The translations under genes were made by a program, and so were the position numbers. The notes under the pieces are model-generated. The model saw nothing but the letters and a program-made list of their open reading frames with translations, did not search any database and was not told where the DNA came from. A DNA stretch of 33,841 bases from CG2-30-36-16 sp964372115 (GTDB lineage Bacteria > Bacteroidota > Ignavibacteria > Ignavibacteriales > Ignavibacteriaceae): positions 1 to 33,841 of the forward strand of contig CAYJPN010000049.1 in assembly GCA_964372115.1 (NCBI GenBank), given 5' to 3'. Positions 16,109-24,417 of the stretch are shown piece after piece; within the stretch, counting starts at the first letter, position 1; each line of letters starts with the position of its first letter.

Positions 16109-17572
16109 TTGCGATTCATTTTTTCTGTAAATTACCCCTTGTTGTTAAGTAATTTAAAGGCAAATGTGAGTTCAATATTTTTATCAAGATTGTTTAATGA
16201 TTATTCGAAATATATCGAAGAAAAATTAGAAAATAAAAGATTTACACATTCTGATATTCTTCCATTAATTTCGAAAGCGGGAAACAGTACTAATTTTATT
16301 AAAACCTCTATTGGGCACTCAATAGAAGACCGCGAGATATTTTCTTTACAGTATGGTAATGGTACAACAAAAATATTGTTGTGGTCGCAAATGCACGGAG
16401 ACGAGCCCACGGCAACAATGGCGATATTTGATATTTTTAACTTCCTGAACGCGGATGATGGGTATAACGATTTTCGAAATTTTATCAGGAAAAATTTAAT
16501 GCTTAAATTTGTTCCGATGTTAAACCCGGATGGAGCTGAAAGGATTTCGCGTCGTAATGCCGCCGGTATCGATTTGAACCGCGATGCAGCCAGGCTGCAG
16601 TCACCCGAATCAAAAATATTGATGCATTTAACAGAAAACTTTTTACCTCAATTTGCATTTAATCTTCACGATCAGGATTTTAGATGGTCCGTTGGTGATC
16701 TTAATAAACTTGCCGCCATCTCTTTTCTTGCACCAGCATTCGACGCACAAAAATCGATAAGCCCGGCTCGCGCAATTGCTATGCGGTTAATTACAAAACT
16801 CAGGAAAGATTTTGAATTTTATTTACCCGGACAAACAGCCCGCTATCCGGAAGATTATGAATCCCGTTCATTCGGTGATACAATTTCAGGGAAAGGTGTG
16901 AGTACAGTATTAATTGAATCCGGGAGAGATGTTAGTAATATAAATAAAAATTTTCAACGTAAAATAAACTTTATGATGTTGTTAAGTTCTGTTAAGGAAA
17001 TAGCAGAGCAGAATTATATAGAACAAAATTCTCTCGACGATTATTTTTCAATTCCAACAAACGGAAAATTTTTGTTTGATTTAATTTTACGAAAAGTAAA
17101 TTTTGTTGCAAACGGATATAAATATCAATCGGACATTGCTATAAACAGGGAAGAAATGTACATTAAAAACATTCGTCAGCCTTATTATTATGGGCGAATA
17201 GAGGATATGGGTGACCTTTCACCATTTTATGGTATTGAGGAATTTGATGGTAGCGATTTGTTTTTTGAAGAAGCCAAAGTTGCCCCGAATCCGTGTAATC
17301 AGTTAACTGAATTGAATCACGATTACATAACAACTCTCCTCCGCAATGGATTTGCGTTTTTAAAATACAACGGCGATGAAAGGCAAAATGCTTCCATCCA
17401 TCATCCCATAAATTTGATAGGGAAAGACTCAACGTATATACCGGCAACATTTCCTGAATCGGCAGCCAATTTTAATTTATTTCGCGGCGGTACTCTTATA
17501 AAGCAAGTTGTTAATGGCTGGCTTATTAATCCAGGCGATACATCCCGAATAGAAAACGGACTGATTTTTTAA
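16109..17572 (+). CDS. M14-like zinc carboxypeptidase, non-ATG start
   Basis: A metallopeptidase of up to 487 residues. Zinc ligands are His96 and Glu99 in QMHGDEPT and His187 in FNLHDQ; the likely general base is Glu270 in TVLIESGRD. LNPDGAERISRR and GIDLNRDAARL are typical of M14 carboxypeptidases. The first in-frame ATG lies inside the HGDE motif, so the true start must be TTG or GTG. The upstream frame is closed at 16079. TTG 16109, TTG 16139 or 16142, and GTG 16166 are candidates. I see no signal peptide, so it may act in the cytoplasm, possibly on peptides or peptidoglycan fragments, although the N-terminus is uncertain. The last 180 residues are a beta-rich domain I do not recognise. 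Confidence 0.8.
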   Translation: MRFIFSVNYPLLLSNLKANVSSIFLSRLFNDYSKYIEEKLENKRFTHSDILPLISKAGNSTNFIKTSIGHSIEDREIFSLQYGNGTTKILLWSQMHGDEPTATMAIFDIFNFLNADDGYNDFRNFIRKNLMLKFVPMLNPDGAERISRRNAAGIDLNRDAARLQSPESKILMHLTENFLPQFAFNLHDQDFRWSVGDLNKLAAISFLAPAFDAQKSISPARAIAMRLITKLRKDFEFYLPGQTARYPEDYESRSFGDTISGKGVSTVLIESGRDVSNINKNFQRKINFMMLLSSVKEIAEQNYIEQNSLDDYFSIPTNGKFLFDLILRKVNFVANGYKYQSDIAINREEMYIKNIRQPYYYGRIEDMGDLSPFYGIEEFDGSDLFFEEAKVAPNPCNQLTELNHDYITTLLRNGFAFLKYNGDERQNASIHHPINLIGKDSTYIPATFPESAANFNLFRGGTLIKQVVNGWLINPGDTSRIENGLIF

Positions 17573-17698
17573 TTTTCATTACTTTAGGAGGGTCAAAACA
17601 GTTGACACTTCTTTATATTTAAAGTAGATTTTTGTTAATAACTATCGAATCGAAAAAAATGACAGTTCTAAAATAATTTTTCCACTTCGGCGTTTTAC

Positions 17699-17728
17699 AA
17701 AAGGGACGTGCACAAGCGCGTCCCTTTT
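17699..17728. terminator. Bidirectional terminator
   Basis: A perfect 10-bp stem, aaaagggacg (17699-17708) with cgtccctttt (17719-17728), and a 10-nt loop are flanked by A and T runs. It lies between the convergent peptidase and TM2 genes and suits both strands. Confidence 0.8.
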
Positions 17729-17741
17729 TAATATCAAACAG

Positions 17742-18104
17742 TTATGTTTTCGGAACTATCGAGTTAACCATTGCGGCAACCTGACGCGAAACTTTCTGAT
17801 TAAACTCAAGCGTTAATTTTTTGTGATTAATTAAATCGACTATAGTACCGATTAAACATAATCCGCCGGTAAAAATGTATAATATTCCCATTCCTACCTG
17901 GTCGAGAATAAAACGATGAACCCCGTTAACACCGAGAAAACCGATGAGAGTAAGAAGTAGAATTGTCTGCGGGTCTTTTCTTTTTGCATTATATAAAGTA
18001 GCAAACTGGTTAAGCTGCACATCCGAAAACTCGCGAACCAATCCTTCAACATAATATAGTTCTTCGGCTTCGAGGTTGGGCATTAGTAGTAAAAGATTAG
18101 CCAT
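17742..18104 (-). CDS. TM2 domain membrane protein
   Basis: A 120-residue inner-membrane protein. I start it at ATG 18104, which is preceded by AAGGAG seven bases upstream. The longer frame to 18134 uses TTG and would run back over the previous stop. A charged N-terminal part (1-45) is followed by the TM2 module: DPQTILLLTLIGFLGVNGVHRFILDQ (first segment, with the G-x-HRF turn), then GILYIFTGGLCLIGTIVDL (second segment). The function of TM2 proteins in bacteria is not established. It is 13 bases from the DUF2752 gene, so the pair is an operon. Confidence 0.85.
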   Translation of the reverse strand: MANLLLLMPNLEAEELYYVEGLVREFSDVQLNQFATLYNAKRKDPQTILLLTLIGFLGVNGVHRFILDQVGMGILYIFTGGLCLIGTIVDLINHKKLTLEFNQKVSRQVAAMVNSIVPKT

Positions 18105-18117
18105 AACATAACTCCTT

Positions 18118-18438
18118 TTAGTTTTGAGTAACAATAGTTTTATATTTAGTCATTGACATTTTTGTTAAAACATAAATGCGATGAAGTAAAAGCGGCAGTG
18201 CAATAATACCAAGCGGATGCGCCGCAAACGAACTTTTTATATCCAGATGAAAAAGATAGTGAATTGAATATCCTAACCCGCAGCCCGGACAAAAATCGAA
18301 ACCAAGATTTTTTATAGGGCATACAGTAAAATGATTTCCGCTGCCGAATTGCATAAATGCAAGAAATAATAATCCTGCCGTCCAGATTAATGCTTCAAGA
18401 TTAACACACTTCAATAATATGTATATCTTCTTTTTCAT
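18118..18438 (-). CDS. DUF2752 membrane protein
   Basis: A 106-residue small membrane protein. The family signature is CPIKNLGFDFCPGCGLGYSIHYL, with three cysteines plus a later hydrophobic segment (PLGIIALPLLLHRIYVL), and there is another segment near 17-31. The CPGCG motif is the hallmark of DUF2752, a family of unknown function often found beside TM2 proteins, as it is here. The cysteines could bind a metal or form disulfides, but this is not known. Confidence 0.85.
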   Translation of the reverse strand: MKKKIYILLKCVNLEALIWTAGLLFLAFMQFGSGNHFTVCPIKNLGFDFCPGCGLGYSIHYLFHLDIKSSFAAHPLGIIALPLLLHRIYVLTKMSMTKYKTIVTQN

Positions 18439-18570
18439 ACTGCCGGTAAAATAAAGTAAAAAAAGGAGTCAATCAAAAATTATTTTGATGAGTGGAAAAA
18501 ATGAATTGTGAAATGTTAATTTTTACTGCCCTGCCGGAAAAGAGAAAATCAAAATAAAACGAACAAAAAA

Positions 18571-18617
18571 AACATTGCGGTAGCCCGGGTATAAGGAGTG
18601 GTGCTTCCCGCAATGTT
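18571..18617 (-). terminator. Terminator after the PyrD-like gene
   Basis: A 10-bp stem, aacattgcgg (18571-18580) with ccgcaatgtt (18608-18617), has a long 27-nt loop. On the minus strand it is followed by a run of eight Ts. It lies 22 bases past the stop of the PyrD-like gene. Confidence 0.75.
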
Positions 18618-18639
18618 AAAAAAGTATCATCATATAATT

Positions 18640-19629
18640 TTATTTATACGAATGAAGCACTTTCATATAATTTGCACGTTCGAACTTTGAAGGATCAGCA
18701 ACATTTTTATAACTCATACTGCCTCTCATCTGTTCGAGTGATTCATACTCGTGTACTTCCATCCAGTATTTTAAGTTGTCGAGAACTTCGGTTAAATGTC
18801 CTATGCCGAACTTTAACAAGCACGACAACATTTGTGTAACCTTTGCTCCTGCCATAATCATTTTTATTACATCTTTTTCGTTATAGATGCCGCTTGTTGC
18901 CGCCAAATCGGCTTTCACTTTATCATAAAGTACAGCAATCCATCTCAATGGAAGTCTCATAGCCATAGGTGTACTTAATAATACATTCGGTACAACTTCG
19001 AGTGTATCGAGATCAATATCCGGTTGATAAAAACGGTTGAATAATACTAACCCGTCTGCGCCGGCGTTGTCTAATTGTTTGCTAATATTAGCAACTGATG
19101 TAAAGAAAGGATGCATTTTTACCGCAACCGGAACAGTTACATTTTTTTTAACCGCCGATACGATATCAACATATCTTTTTTCTACTTCTGTTCCCGCCAA
19201 ACCCATATCAGTTGCGAGCAAATAAATGTTCAACTCTAATGCGTCTGCTCCGGCATCCTGCATTTTTTTTGCATACTCAACCCATCCGCCGAGAGATTTT
19301 CCGTTTAAGCTGGCTATAATTGGAATATCAACCGCATCTTTTGCTTTGCGGATATGTTCGAGATATTCATCCGGACCGGTTTTAAATTTAAATGGTTCCG
19401 GGAAGTATGAAGTTGCTTCTGCAGATCCTTCGGAAATTGACTGTGTATGGAAATCGAGTTCGAGCGCTTCGTGCTCAATCTGTTCTTCGAACAATGAGTA
19501 TAACACAACCGCGGCGGCGCCGGCATCTTCCAACGCTTTTATGTTTGCTATGTCTTCGGACAATGGGCTTGCGGAAGCAACCAATGGATTCTTTAATTCT
19601 AAACCTAAATAATTTGTTGAAAGATTCAT
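18640..19629 (-). CDS. Dihydroorotate dehydrogenase-like flavoprotein
   Basis: A 329-residue TIM-barrel flavoprotein related to PyrD. Motifs: NPLVASASPLSED near the N-terminus, IIASLNGKSLGGW, ALELNIYLLATDMG, VAVKMHPFF (the family phosphate/flavin lysine), and GIYNEKDVIKMIMAGAKVTQM at the FMN phosphate site. In true PyrD the middle motif is N-x-S-x-PN and a catalytic Cys or Ser follows; here NIYLLATD lacks the PN and the loop is changed. It is therefore probably not a pyrimidine enzyme. In Bacteroidota, such genes occur beside pyruvate:ferredoxin oxidoreductase, as here. That suggests a flavin redox partner of ferredoxin, but the substrate is unknown. Confidence 0.85.
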   Translation of the reverse strand: MNLSTNYLGLELKNPLVASASPLSEDIANIKALEDAGAAAVVLYSLFEEQIEHEALELDFHTQSISEGSAEATSYFPEPFKFKTGPDEYLEHIRKAKDAVDIPIIASLNGKSLGGWVEYAKKMQDAGADALELNIYLLATDMGLAGTEVEKRYVDIVSAVKKNVTVPVAVKMHPFFTSVANISKQLDNAGADGLVLFNRFYQPDIDLDTLEVVPNVLLSTPMAMRLPLRWIAVLYDKVKADLAATSGIYNEKDVIKMIMAGAKVTQMLSCLLKFGIGHLTEVLDNLKYWMEVHEYESLEQMRGSMSYKNVADPSKFERANYMKVLHSYK

Positions 19630-19740
19630 TTTACTACCTTGCTGTTTTCTTTTCTATTATCAAAATTTTATTTACACTTTTCACCGAATTTTTATCCGGC
19701 AGCCATATCGATATTATACTACATCTTTTGTTTAACTTAA

Positions 19741-20397
19741 CTATTTAATCGATTTGTATGTAAACCACCAATCATAACCTTCGGCGGTTTTTAATCTTTC
19801 TTCCGCTCCTTTAACATCTTTGGGCGGAGGGTTAATCACTTTATCGCCAATCAATTCATTCTTCGGCCAATTTTCGGGCATGGCCACTTTGTATTCATCC
19901 GATATTTGAAGCGCTTTTAAGGCTCTTAAAATTTCGTCAACCTGTCTGCCGACTTCCTGCGGATAATAAACCATTAATCTTATTAACCCTTTCGGGTCGA
20001 TAACAAACACCGCACGCACAGTATTTGTTCCTTTATCAGGATGAATCATCCCAAGTTTTTTTGCTACTTTGCCTGTATCATCCGCAATTACCGGAAACGG
20101 TATTTCAATACCAATATGATCCTTTATCCACTGAACCCATTTTATATGCGAGAATACCTGGTCAATTGATAATCCGATTAATTCTGCATTTAGTTTTTTG
20201 AACTGCTCATCTCTTTTTGCAAACGCTACAAATTCTGTCGTACAAACCGGTGTAAAATCTGCAGGATGACTAAAAAGCACAATCCATTTACCGGTATAAT
20301 CATTCGGAATTTTTATTCTGCCATGAGTTGTTTGGACTTCAATCTCGGGCATTTTATCGCCGATGAGCGGTATACCGATTCTATCTAATGTGTCCAT
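19741..20397 (-). CDS. 1-Cys peroxiredoxin (Prx6-like)
   Basis: A 218-residue thiol peroxidase that reduces hydrogen peroxide and organic peroxides in the cytoplasm. The peroxidatic Cys52 sits in FSHPADFTPVCTTEF, the classic motif. It is the only cysteine in the protein, so this is a 1-Cys enzyme whose reductant is external. The long C-terminal arm (DEYKVAMPENWPKN, GAEERLKTAEGYDWWF) is that of the Prx6 and archaeal subgroup. AAGGAT precedes the ATG. It lies between nifJ and the PyrD-like gene, in the same direction, and could protect the oxygen-sensitive PFOR. Confidence 0.92.
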   Translation of the reverse strand: MDTLDRIGIPLIGDKMPEIEVQTTHGRIKIPNDYTGKWIVLFSHPADFTPVCTTEFVAFAKRDEQFKKLNAELIGLSIDQVFSHIKWVQWIKDHIGIEIPFPVIADDTGKVAKKLGMIHPDKGTNTVRAVFVIDPKGLIRLMVYYPQEVGRQVDEILRALKALQISDEYKVAMPENWPKNELIGDKVINPPPKDVKGAEERLKTAEGYDWWFTYKSIK

Positions 20398-20439
20398 TTT
20401 ATCCTTCCGGAGTTATTCAAATTTTTCTTTAGACTGCGT

Positions 20440-20491
20440 GTGCTGTAATATCCTTAAATGGCTTTCCTCTCCTTAAGTACTGTTACAGCAC
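20440..20491. promoter_or_regulatory. Inverted repeat upstream of the peroxiredoxin gene
   Basis: The arms gtgctgtaa (20440-20448) and ttacagcac (20483-20491) are a perfect 9-bp inverted pair 34 bases apart, in the leader of the minus-strand peroxiredoxin gene. The spacer carries two tccttaa copies. It could be an RNA leader hairpin or a paired operator. Confidence 0.4.
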
Positions 20492-20502
20492 GCCGCTATT
20501 CT

Positions 20503-20525
20503 TTTATCATCGGAACGATGATAAA
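20503..20525. promoter_or_regulatory. 23-bp palindrome between nifJ and peroxiredoxin
   Basis: tttatcatcg and cgatgataaa form a perfect 10-bp inverted pair around GAA. It may be the nifJ terminator, or an operator ahead of the peroxiredoxin. No strong T run follows the stem in the nifJ direction, so I leave both options open. Confidence 0.4.
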
Positions 20526-20536
20526 CTCTGAAAATC

Positions 20537-20564
20537 AATGTACAATGTATAATGTACAATGGTT
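20537..20564. repeat. Heptamer repeat aatgtac
   Basis: Four contiguous 7-nt units, aatgtac, aatgtat, aatgtac and aatggtt, lie 29 bases past the nifJ stop. They have the same period as the repeats at 25577-25646, but a different unit sequence. Confidence 0.6.
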
Positions 20565-20592
20565 TTACAAATTTACAAAGAGCTGTTTACTT

Positions 20593-23500
20593 TTATTTTT
20601 CTTCCGGTTTTTCAGACGCAAGATATTCATACTGTTTCCAGCGTTTTACAACATCTTCCTGTGCTTCAACCATCAACTCTTCTGCAAGCTGCGGATGAGT
20701 TTTTGTTAACATCTTGTATCTTGTTTCCATATAAGCATACTCTCTCAGTTGGATTTTTAATCCTTTTGAATCGAGTTTAAATGGGTTTTTACCTTCGGCA
20801 GCCCATACTGGGTTGTAACGGTACAAAGGCCAGTAGCCGGAGTCGACGGCAGCTTTCTGGTTATGCATTGCCGTGCCCATATTAATACCATGTGCAATAC
20901 AGTGGCTGTAGGCAATAATTAGCGAAGGACCTTCGTAAGCTTCTGCTTCGAGAAATACTCTAACGGTATGCTGATCGTTGGCGCCCATTGCAACTTTTGC
21001 TACGTAAACATTTCCATAACTCATCGCCATCAAACCGAGGTCTTTTTTTGCACCCGGTTTACCGGCAGCGGCAAACTTAGCAACGGCAGCGCGAGGTGTG
21101 GATTTAGAACACTGTCCGCCCGTATTTGAGTAAACTTCTGTATCAAGTACAAGTACGTTTACATTTTTACCCGATGCCAGTACGTGATCTAATCCGCCGT
21201 AGCCTATATCATAAGCCCAGCCGTCGCCGCCCATAATCCAAACAGATTTTTTTACAAGATAATCGCTCAAACTTAATAACTGAATTATATCGTCAGTATT
21301 ACCATTAGCTTCTGCTTTTAGCAAATCGTTTAGCTTGGTATTTAATATTTCTATTCTTTGACGCTGCTCGTATATTTCTGCTTCGTCTCTCTGCTTTGAA
21401 TTCACGATATCATTAACAAGCTGTTCGCCTATTACAGCTGCAAGTTTCTTTAAGTAAACGTTAGCCTGTCCGTTATGTTTGTCTATTGCTAATCTAAAAC
21501 CAAAACCAAACTCAGCGTTGTCTTCAAATAACGAGTTCGACCATGCTGGTCCGCGTCCATCTTTGTTTGTCGTCCAGGGTGTGGTTGGCAGGTTACCGCC
21601 ATAAATTGATGAACATCCGGTTGCGTTTGCCACAACCATTCTGTCGCCGAATAACTGGCTGGCAAGTTTTACATAAGGAGTTTCGCCGCAGCCCGAGCAA
21701 GCGCCCGAGAACTCAAACAATGGTTCGAGAAACTGCGAATCTTTAACTTTTTCAACTTTTACTATTTTTCTGTCTAATTCAGGAATTTCTAAGAAGTAAT
21801 CCCAGTTTGCTCTTTCAGCTTCTCTAATAGGCATTTGTTCTGCCATATTAATTGCTTTTAAGCGTGTTTCTTTATTATTCTTAGCAGGGCAAACATCAAC
21901 ACAAAGACCGCAGCCGGTACAATCTTCAACGGCAACCTGCAGCGAGTACATCATTCCTTCGCCGTAATCTTTCGATTTGAATTTTGTGGCTTTAAAAGTT
22001 TCCGGTGCATTTACAAGAAGTTTTTCATCATAAACTTTTGCTCTTATTGTTGCATGAGGACATACGATAACGCATTTATTACATTGAATACATGTGTCCA
22101 TATCCCAAACAGGAACATCGAGAGCAATATTTCTTTTTTCCCATTTTGTTGTTCCAAGAGGGTAAGTGCCGTCAATCGGCATTTTGCTAACAGGTATTGA
22201 ATCTCCCTTACCGGCAATCATCTGCGCGGTAACCTGATGAACAAATTCCGGCGCGTTTGCCGAAACAGGCGGCTGAAGTTTCATTTTGCTTGTAGCCTCT
22301 GCCGGTATATCAACTTGATAAAGATGCGCAAGTGTCTGATCAACTGCGGCAAAATTCATCTGAACAATTTTGTCACCTTTTGCGCCGTAAGTTTTTTTAA
22401 TTGATTTTTTAATAAGCTCAATAGCTTCTTCTTTCGGGAAGATATTTGAAATAGCAAAGAAGCATGTTTGCATAATTGTATTGATCCTAACACCCATACC
22501 CGTTTCACCGGCTACCTGGTAAGCGTCGATGATATAAAAATTCATTTTCTTTTTTATAAGATCTTTCTGAACTTTTTCCGGTAAGGTGTCCCAAACTTCT
22601 TCTTTAGACGCTTTGGTATTCAGTAGGAATGTTGCGCCTTCTTTTGCGTCTTCAAGCATATCCATCTTCTCTAAAAATCCCTGCTGGTGGCATGCAATAA
22701 AATTGGCTTTGTTTATTAAGTATGTCGACTTAATTTCTTTCGGACCAAATCTTAAATGAGATATTGTAGTAGAACCCGATTTTTTTGAATCGTAAACAAA
22801 ATAACCCTGCGCAAAATAATCGGTTCCTTCACCGATAATTTTTATTGAGTTTTTGTTTGCTCCTACTGTTCCATCTGCGCCCAAACCATAAAACTTACCT
22901 CTAAATGTTTCTTCCGATTCAACCGAGAAGTCGGCATCAAACTCTAAACTTGTGTGCGTAACATCTTCATTAATACCGATTGTAAAATGGTTTTTCGGTT
23001 TGCTGTTTTTTAATTCATCATAAACTGCTTTTACCATTGCCGGTGTAAATTCTTTTGAAGAAAGTCCGTAGCGACCGCCGATAATTTTAGGATATGCAAA
23101 CGGAAGATCGCCGGTAATGTGCAATTCTGAAATAGCGTTTACTATATCGAGATAAAGTGGTTCGCCCGATGCGCCGGGTTCTTTTGTTCTGTCAAGTACT
23201 GCAATAGATTTTGTTGTGGTTGGCAGGGCTTCGATAAAATGTTTTATTGAAAATGGTCTGTACAATCTTACTTTTAATACACCGACTTTTTCTTCTTTAT
23301 TAACAAGATAATTTACAGTCTCTTCAACTGCTTCCGCGCCGGAACCCATTAGAATAACTATTCTTTCTGCATCGGGTGCGCCAACGTACTCAAATAAACG
23401 ATACTGACGACCGGCAATACTTGCAAACTTGTCCATTTGTTTCTGAACAATCTCCGGGCAGGCGTCATAATAAGAGTTTACAGTTTCTCTTCCCTGGAAA

Positions 23501-24174
23501 TAAACATCGGGGTTTTGAGCTGTACCGCGCATAACCGGTTTATCAGGGGTTAGTCCTCTTTTACGATGAGCTATAACGAGATCGTTATTTATCATCGCTT
23601 TCATATCATCTTTTGTTAATTCTTCAATTTTCATCACTTCGTGGCTTGTACGGAAACCATCAAAAAAGTGTACAAAAGGTATCCGCGATTCCAAAGTGGC
23701 GGCTTGTGCAATAAGCGCAAGGTCCATTACTTCCTGCGCGGTATTTGAAGCGAGAAGACCAAAACCGGTAGAACGGGTTGCCATAACATCACTATGGTCG
23801 CCAAAAATTGAAAGCGCTTGAGCCGCGATTGAACGGGCAGAAACATGAAATACTGTGGAGGTTAATTCACCGGCAATTTTGAACATGTTGGGAATCATTA
23901 AAAGGAGACCCTGAGAAGCGGTGAATGTAGTTGTTAACGCGCCTGTTTGAAGCGCTCCATGTACGGAACCGGAAGCTCCTCCTTCACTCTGGAGTTCGCT
24001 TACGGAGGGGACCATCCCCCAGATATTTTCTTTTTTTACTGCGGCCCAGTCGTCGCACCATTCTCCCATGTTGGAAGAAGGGGTGATGGGATATATAGCA
24101 ATAACTTCATTCGTATTAAACGCAACATAAGCAGCTGCTTCATTTCCATCTATCGTTACTTTTCTTCTATCCAT
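20593..24174 (-). CDS. nifJ: Pyruvate:ferredoxin (flavodoxin) oxidoreductase
   Basis: A 1193-residue single-chain PFOR: pyruvate + CoA + oxidised ferredoxin gives acetyl-CoA + CO2 + reduced ferredoxin. Length and order are standard. The N-terminal domain begins MDRRKVTIDGNEAAAYVAF with YPITPSSNMGEW, the pyruvate-binding region. Two [4Fe-4S] motifs follow, CIQCNKCVIVCPHA (about 690) and CTGCGLCVDVCPAK (about 753), then CSGCGETPYV (about 823) with the third cluster. The TPP-binding region has GDGWAYDIGYGG (about 982) and NTGGQCSKSTPRAAVAKF (about 1016). A TTGGAAA site precedes the ATG. It supplies ferredoxin to NfnAB and possibly to the PyrD-like protein downstream. Confidence 0.97.
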   Translation of the reverse strand: MDRRKVTIDGNEAAAYVAFNTNEVIAIYPITPSSNMGEWCDDWAAVKKENIWGMVPSVSELQSEGGASGSVHGALQTGALTTTFTASQGLLLMIPNMFKIAGELTSTVFHVSARSIAAQALSIFGDHSDVMATRSTGFGLLASNTAQEVMDLALIAQAATLESRIPFVHFFDGFRTSHEVMKIEELTKDDMKAMINNDLVIAHRKRGLTPDKPVMRGTAQNPDVYFQGRETVNSYYDACPEIVQKQMDKFASIAGRQYRLFEYVGAPDAERIVILMGSGAEAVEETVNYLVNKEEKVGVLKVRLYRPFSIKHFIEALPTTTKSIAVLDRTKEPGASGEPLYLDIVNAISELHITGDLPFAYPKIIGGRYGLSSKEFTPAMVKAVYDELKNSKPKNHFTIGINEDVTHTSLEFDADFSVESEETFRGKFYGLGADGTVGANKNSIKIIGEGTDYFAQGYFVYDSKKSGSTTISHLRFGPKEIKSTYLINKANFIACHQQGFLEKMDMLEDAKEGATFLLNTKASKEEVWDTLPEKVQKDLIKKKMNFYIIDAYQVAGETGMGVRINTIMQTCFFAISNIFPKEEAIELIKKSIKKTYGAKGDKIVQMNFAAVDQTLAHLYQVDIPAEATSKMKLQPPVSANAPEFVHQVTAQMIAGKGDSIPVSKMPIDGTYPLGTTKWEKRNIALDVPVWDMDTCIQCNKCVIVCPHATIRAKVYDEKLLVNAPETFKATKFKSKDYGEGMMYSLQVAVEDCTGCGLCVDVCPAKNNKETRLKAINMAEQMPIREAERANWDYFLEIPELDRKIVKVEKVKDSQFLEPLFEFSGACSGCGETPYVKLASQLFGDRMVVANATGCSSIYGGNLPTTPWTTNKDGRGPAWSNSLFEDNAEFGFGFRLAIDKHNGQANVYLKKLAAVIGEQLVNDIVNSKQRDEAEIYEQRQRIEILNTKLNDLLKAEANGNTDDIIQLLSLSDYLVKKSVWIMGGDGWAYDIGYGGLDHVLASGKNVNVLVLDTEVYSNTGGQCSKSTPRAAVAKFAAAGKPGAKKDLGLMAMSYGNVYVAKVAMGANDQHTVRVFLEAEAYEGPSLIIAYSHCIAHGINMGTAMHNQKAAVDSGYWPLYRYNPVWAAEGKNPFKLDSKGLKIQLREYAYMETRYKMLTKTHPQLAEELMVEAQEDVVKRWKQYEYLASEKPEEK

Positions 24175-24287
24175 TTTTTTTCCAATTATTTAAATAAAAT
24201 AAACTTTTTTGCCCACACTATGAACCTCTAATTTGCCAAAAACTATACCAAGTTCAAATATCCCAAAATGAGTTGTTTTACCGTTCC

Positions 24288-24307
24288 TTTTATCAAAAAA
24301 GATAAAA
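24288..24307. promoter_or_regulatory. Small palindrome in the nifJ-phosphoesterase gap
   Basis: ttttatc and gataaaa are inverted around six As, about 114 bases ahead of nifJ and 110 ahead of the phosphoesterase gene. Its AT content makes a chance origin possible; if real, it is an operator or hairpin. Confidence 0.2.
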
Positions 24308-24417
24308 TAGATAAACCCATCTTTTACATATTCTTAATTGTGAGAATGAGAGATTATTTCATTTTTCTTAACTATTTTTATTTCGAATATTTTCAAAATT
24401 AGTAGGTTTGGATTAAA

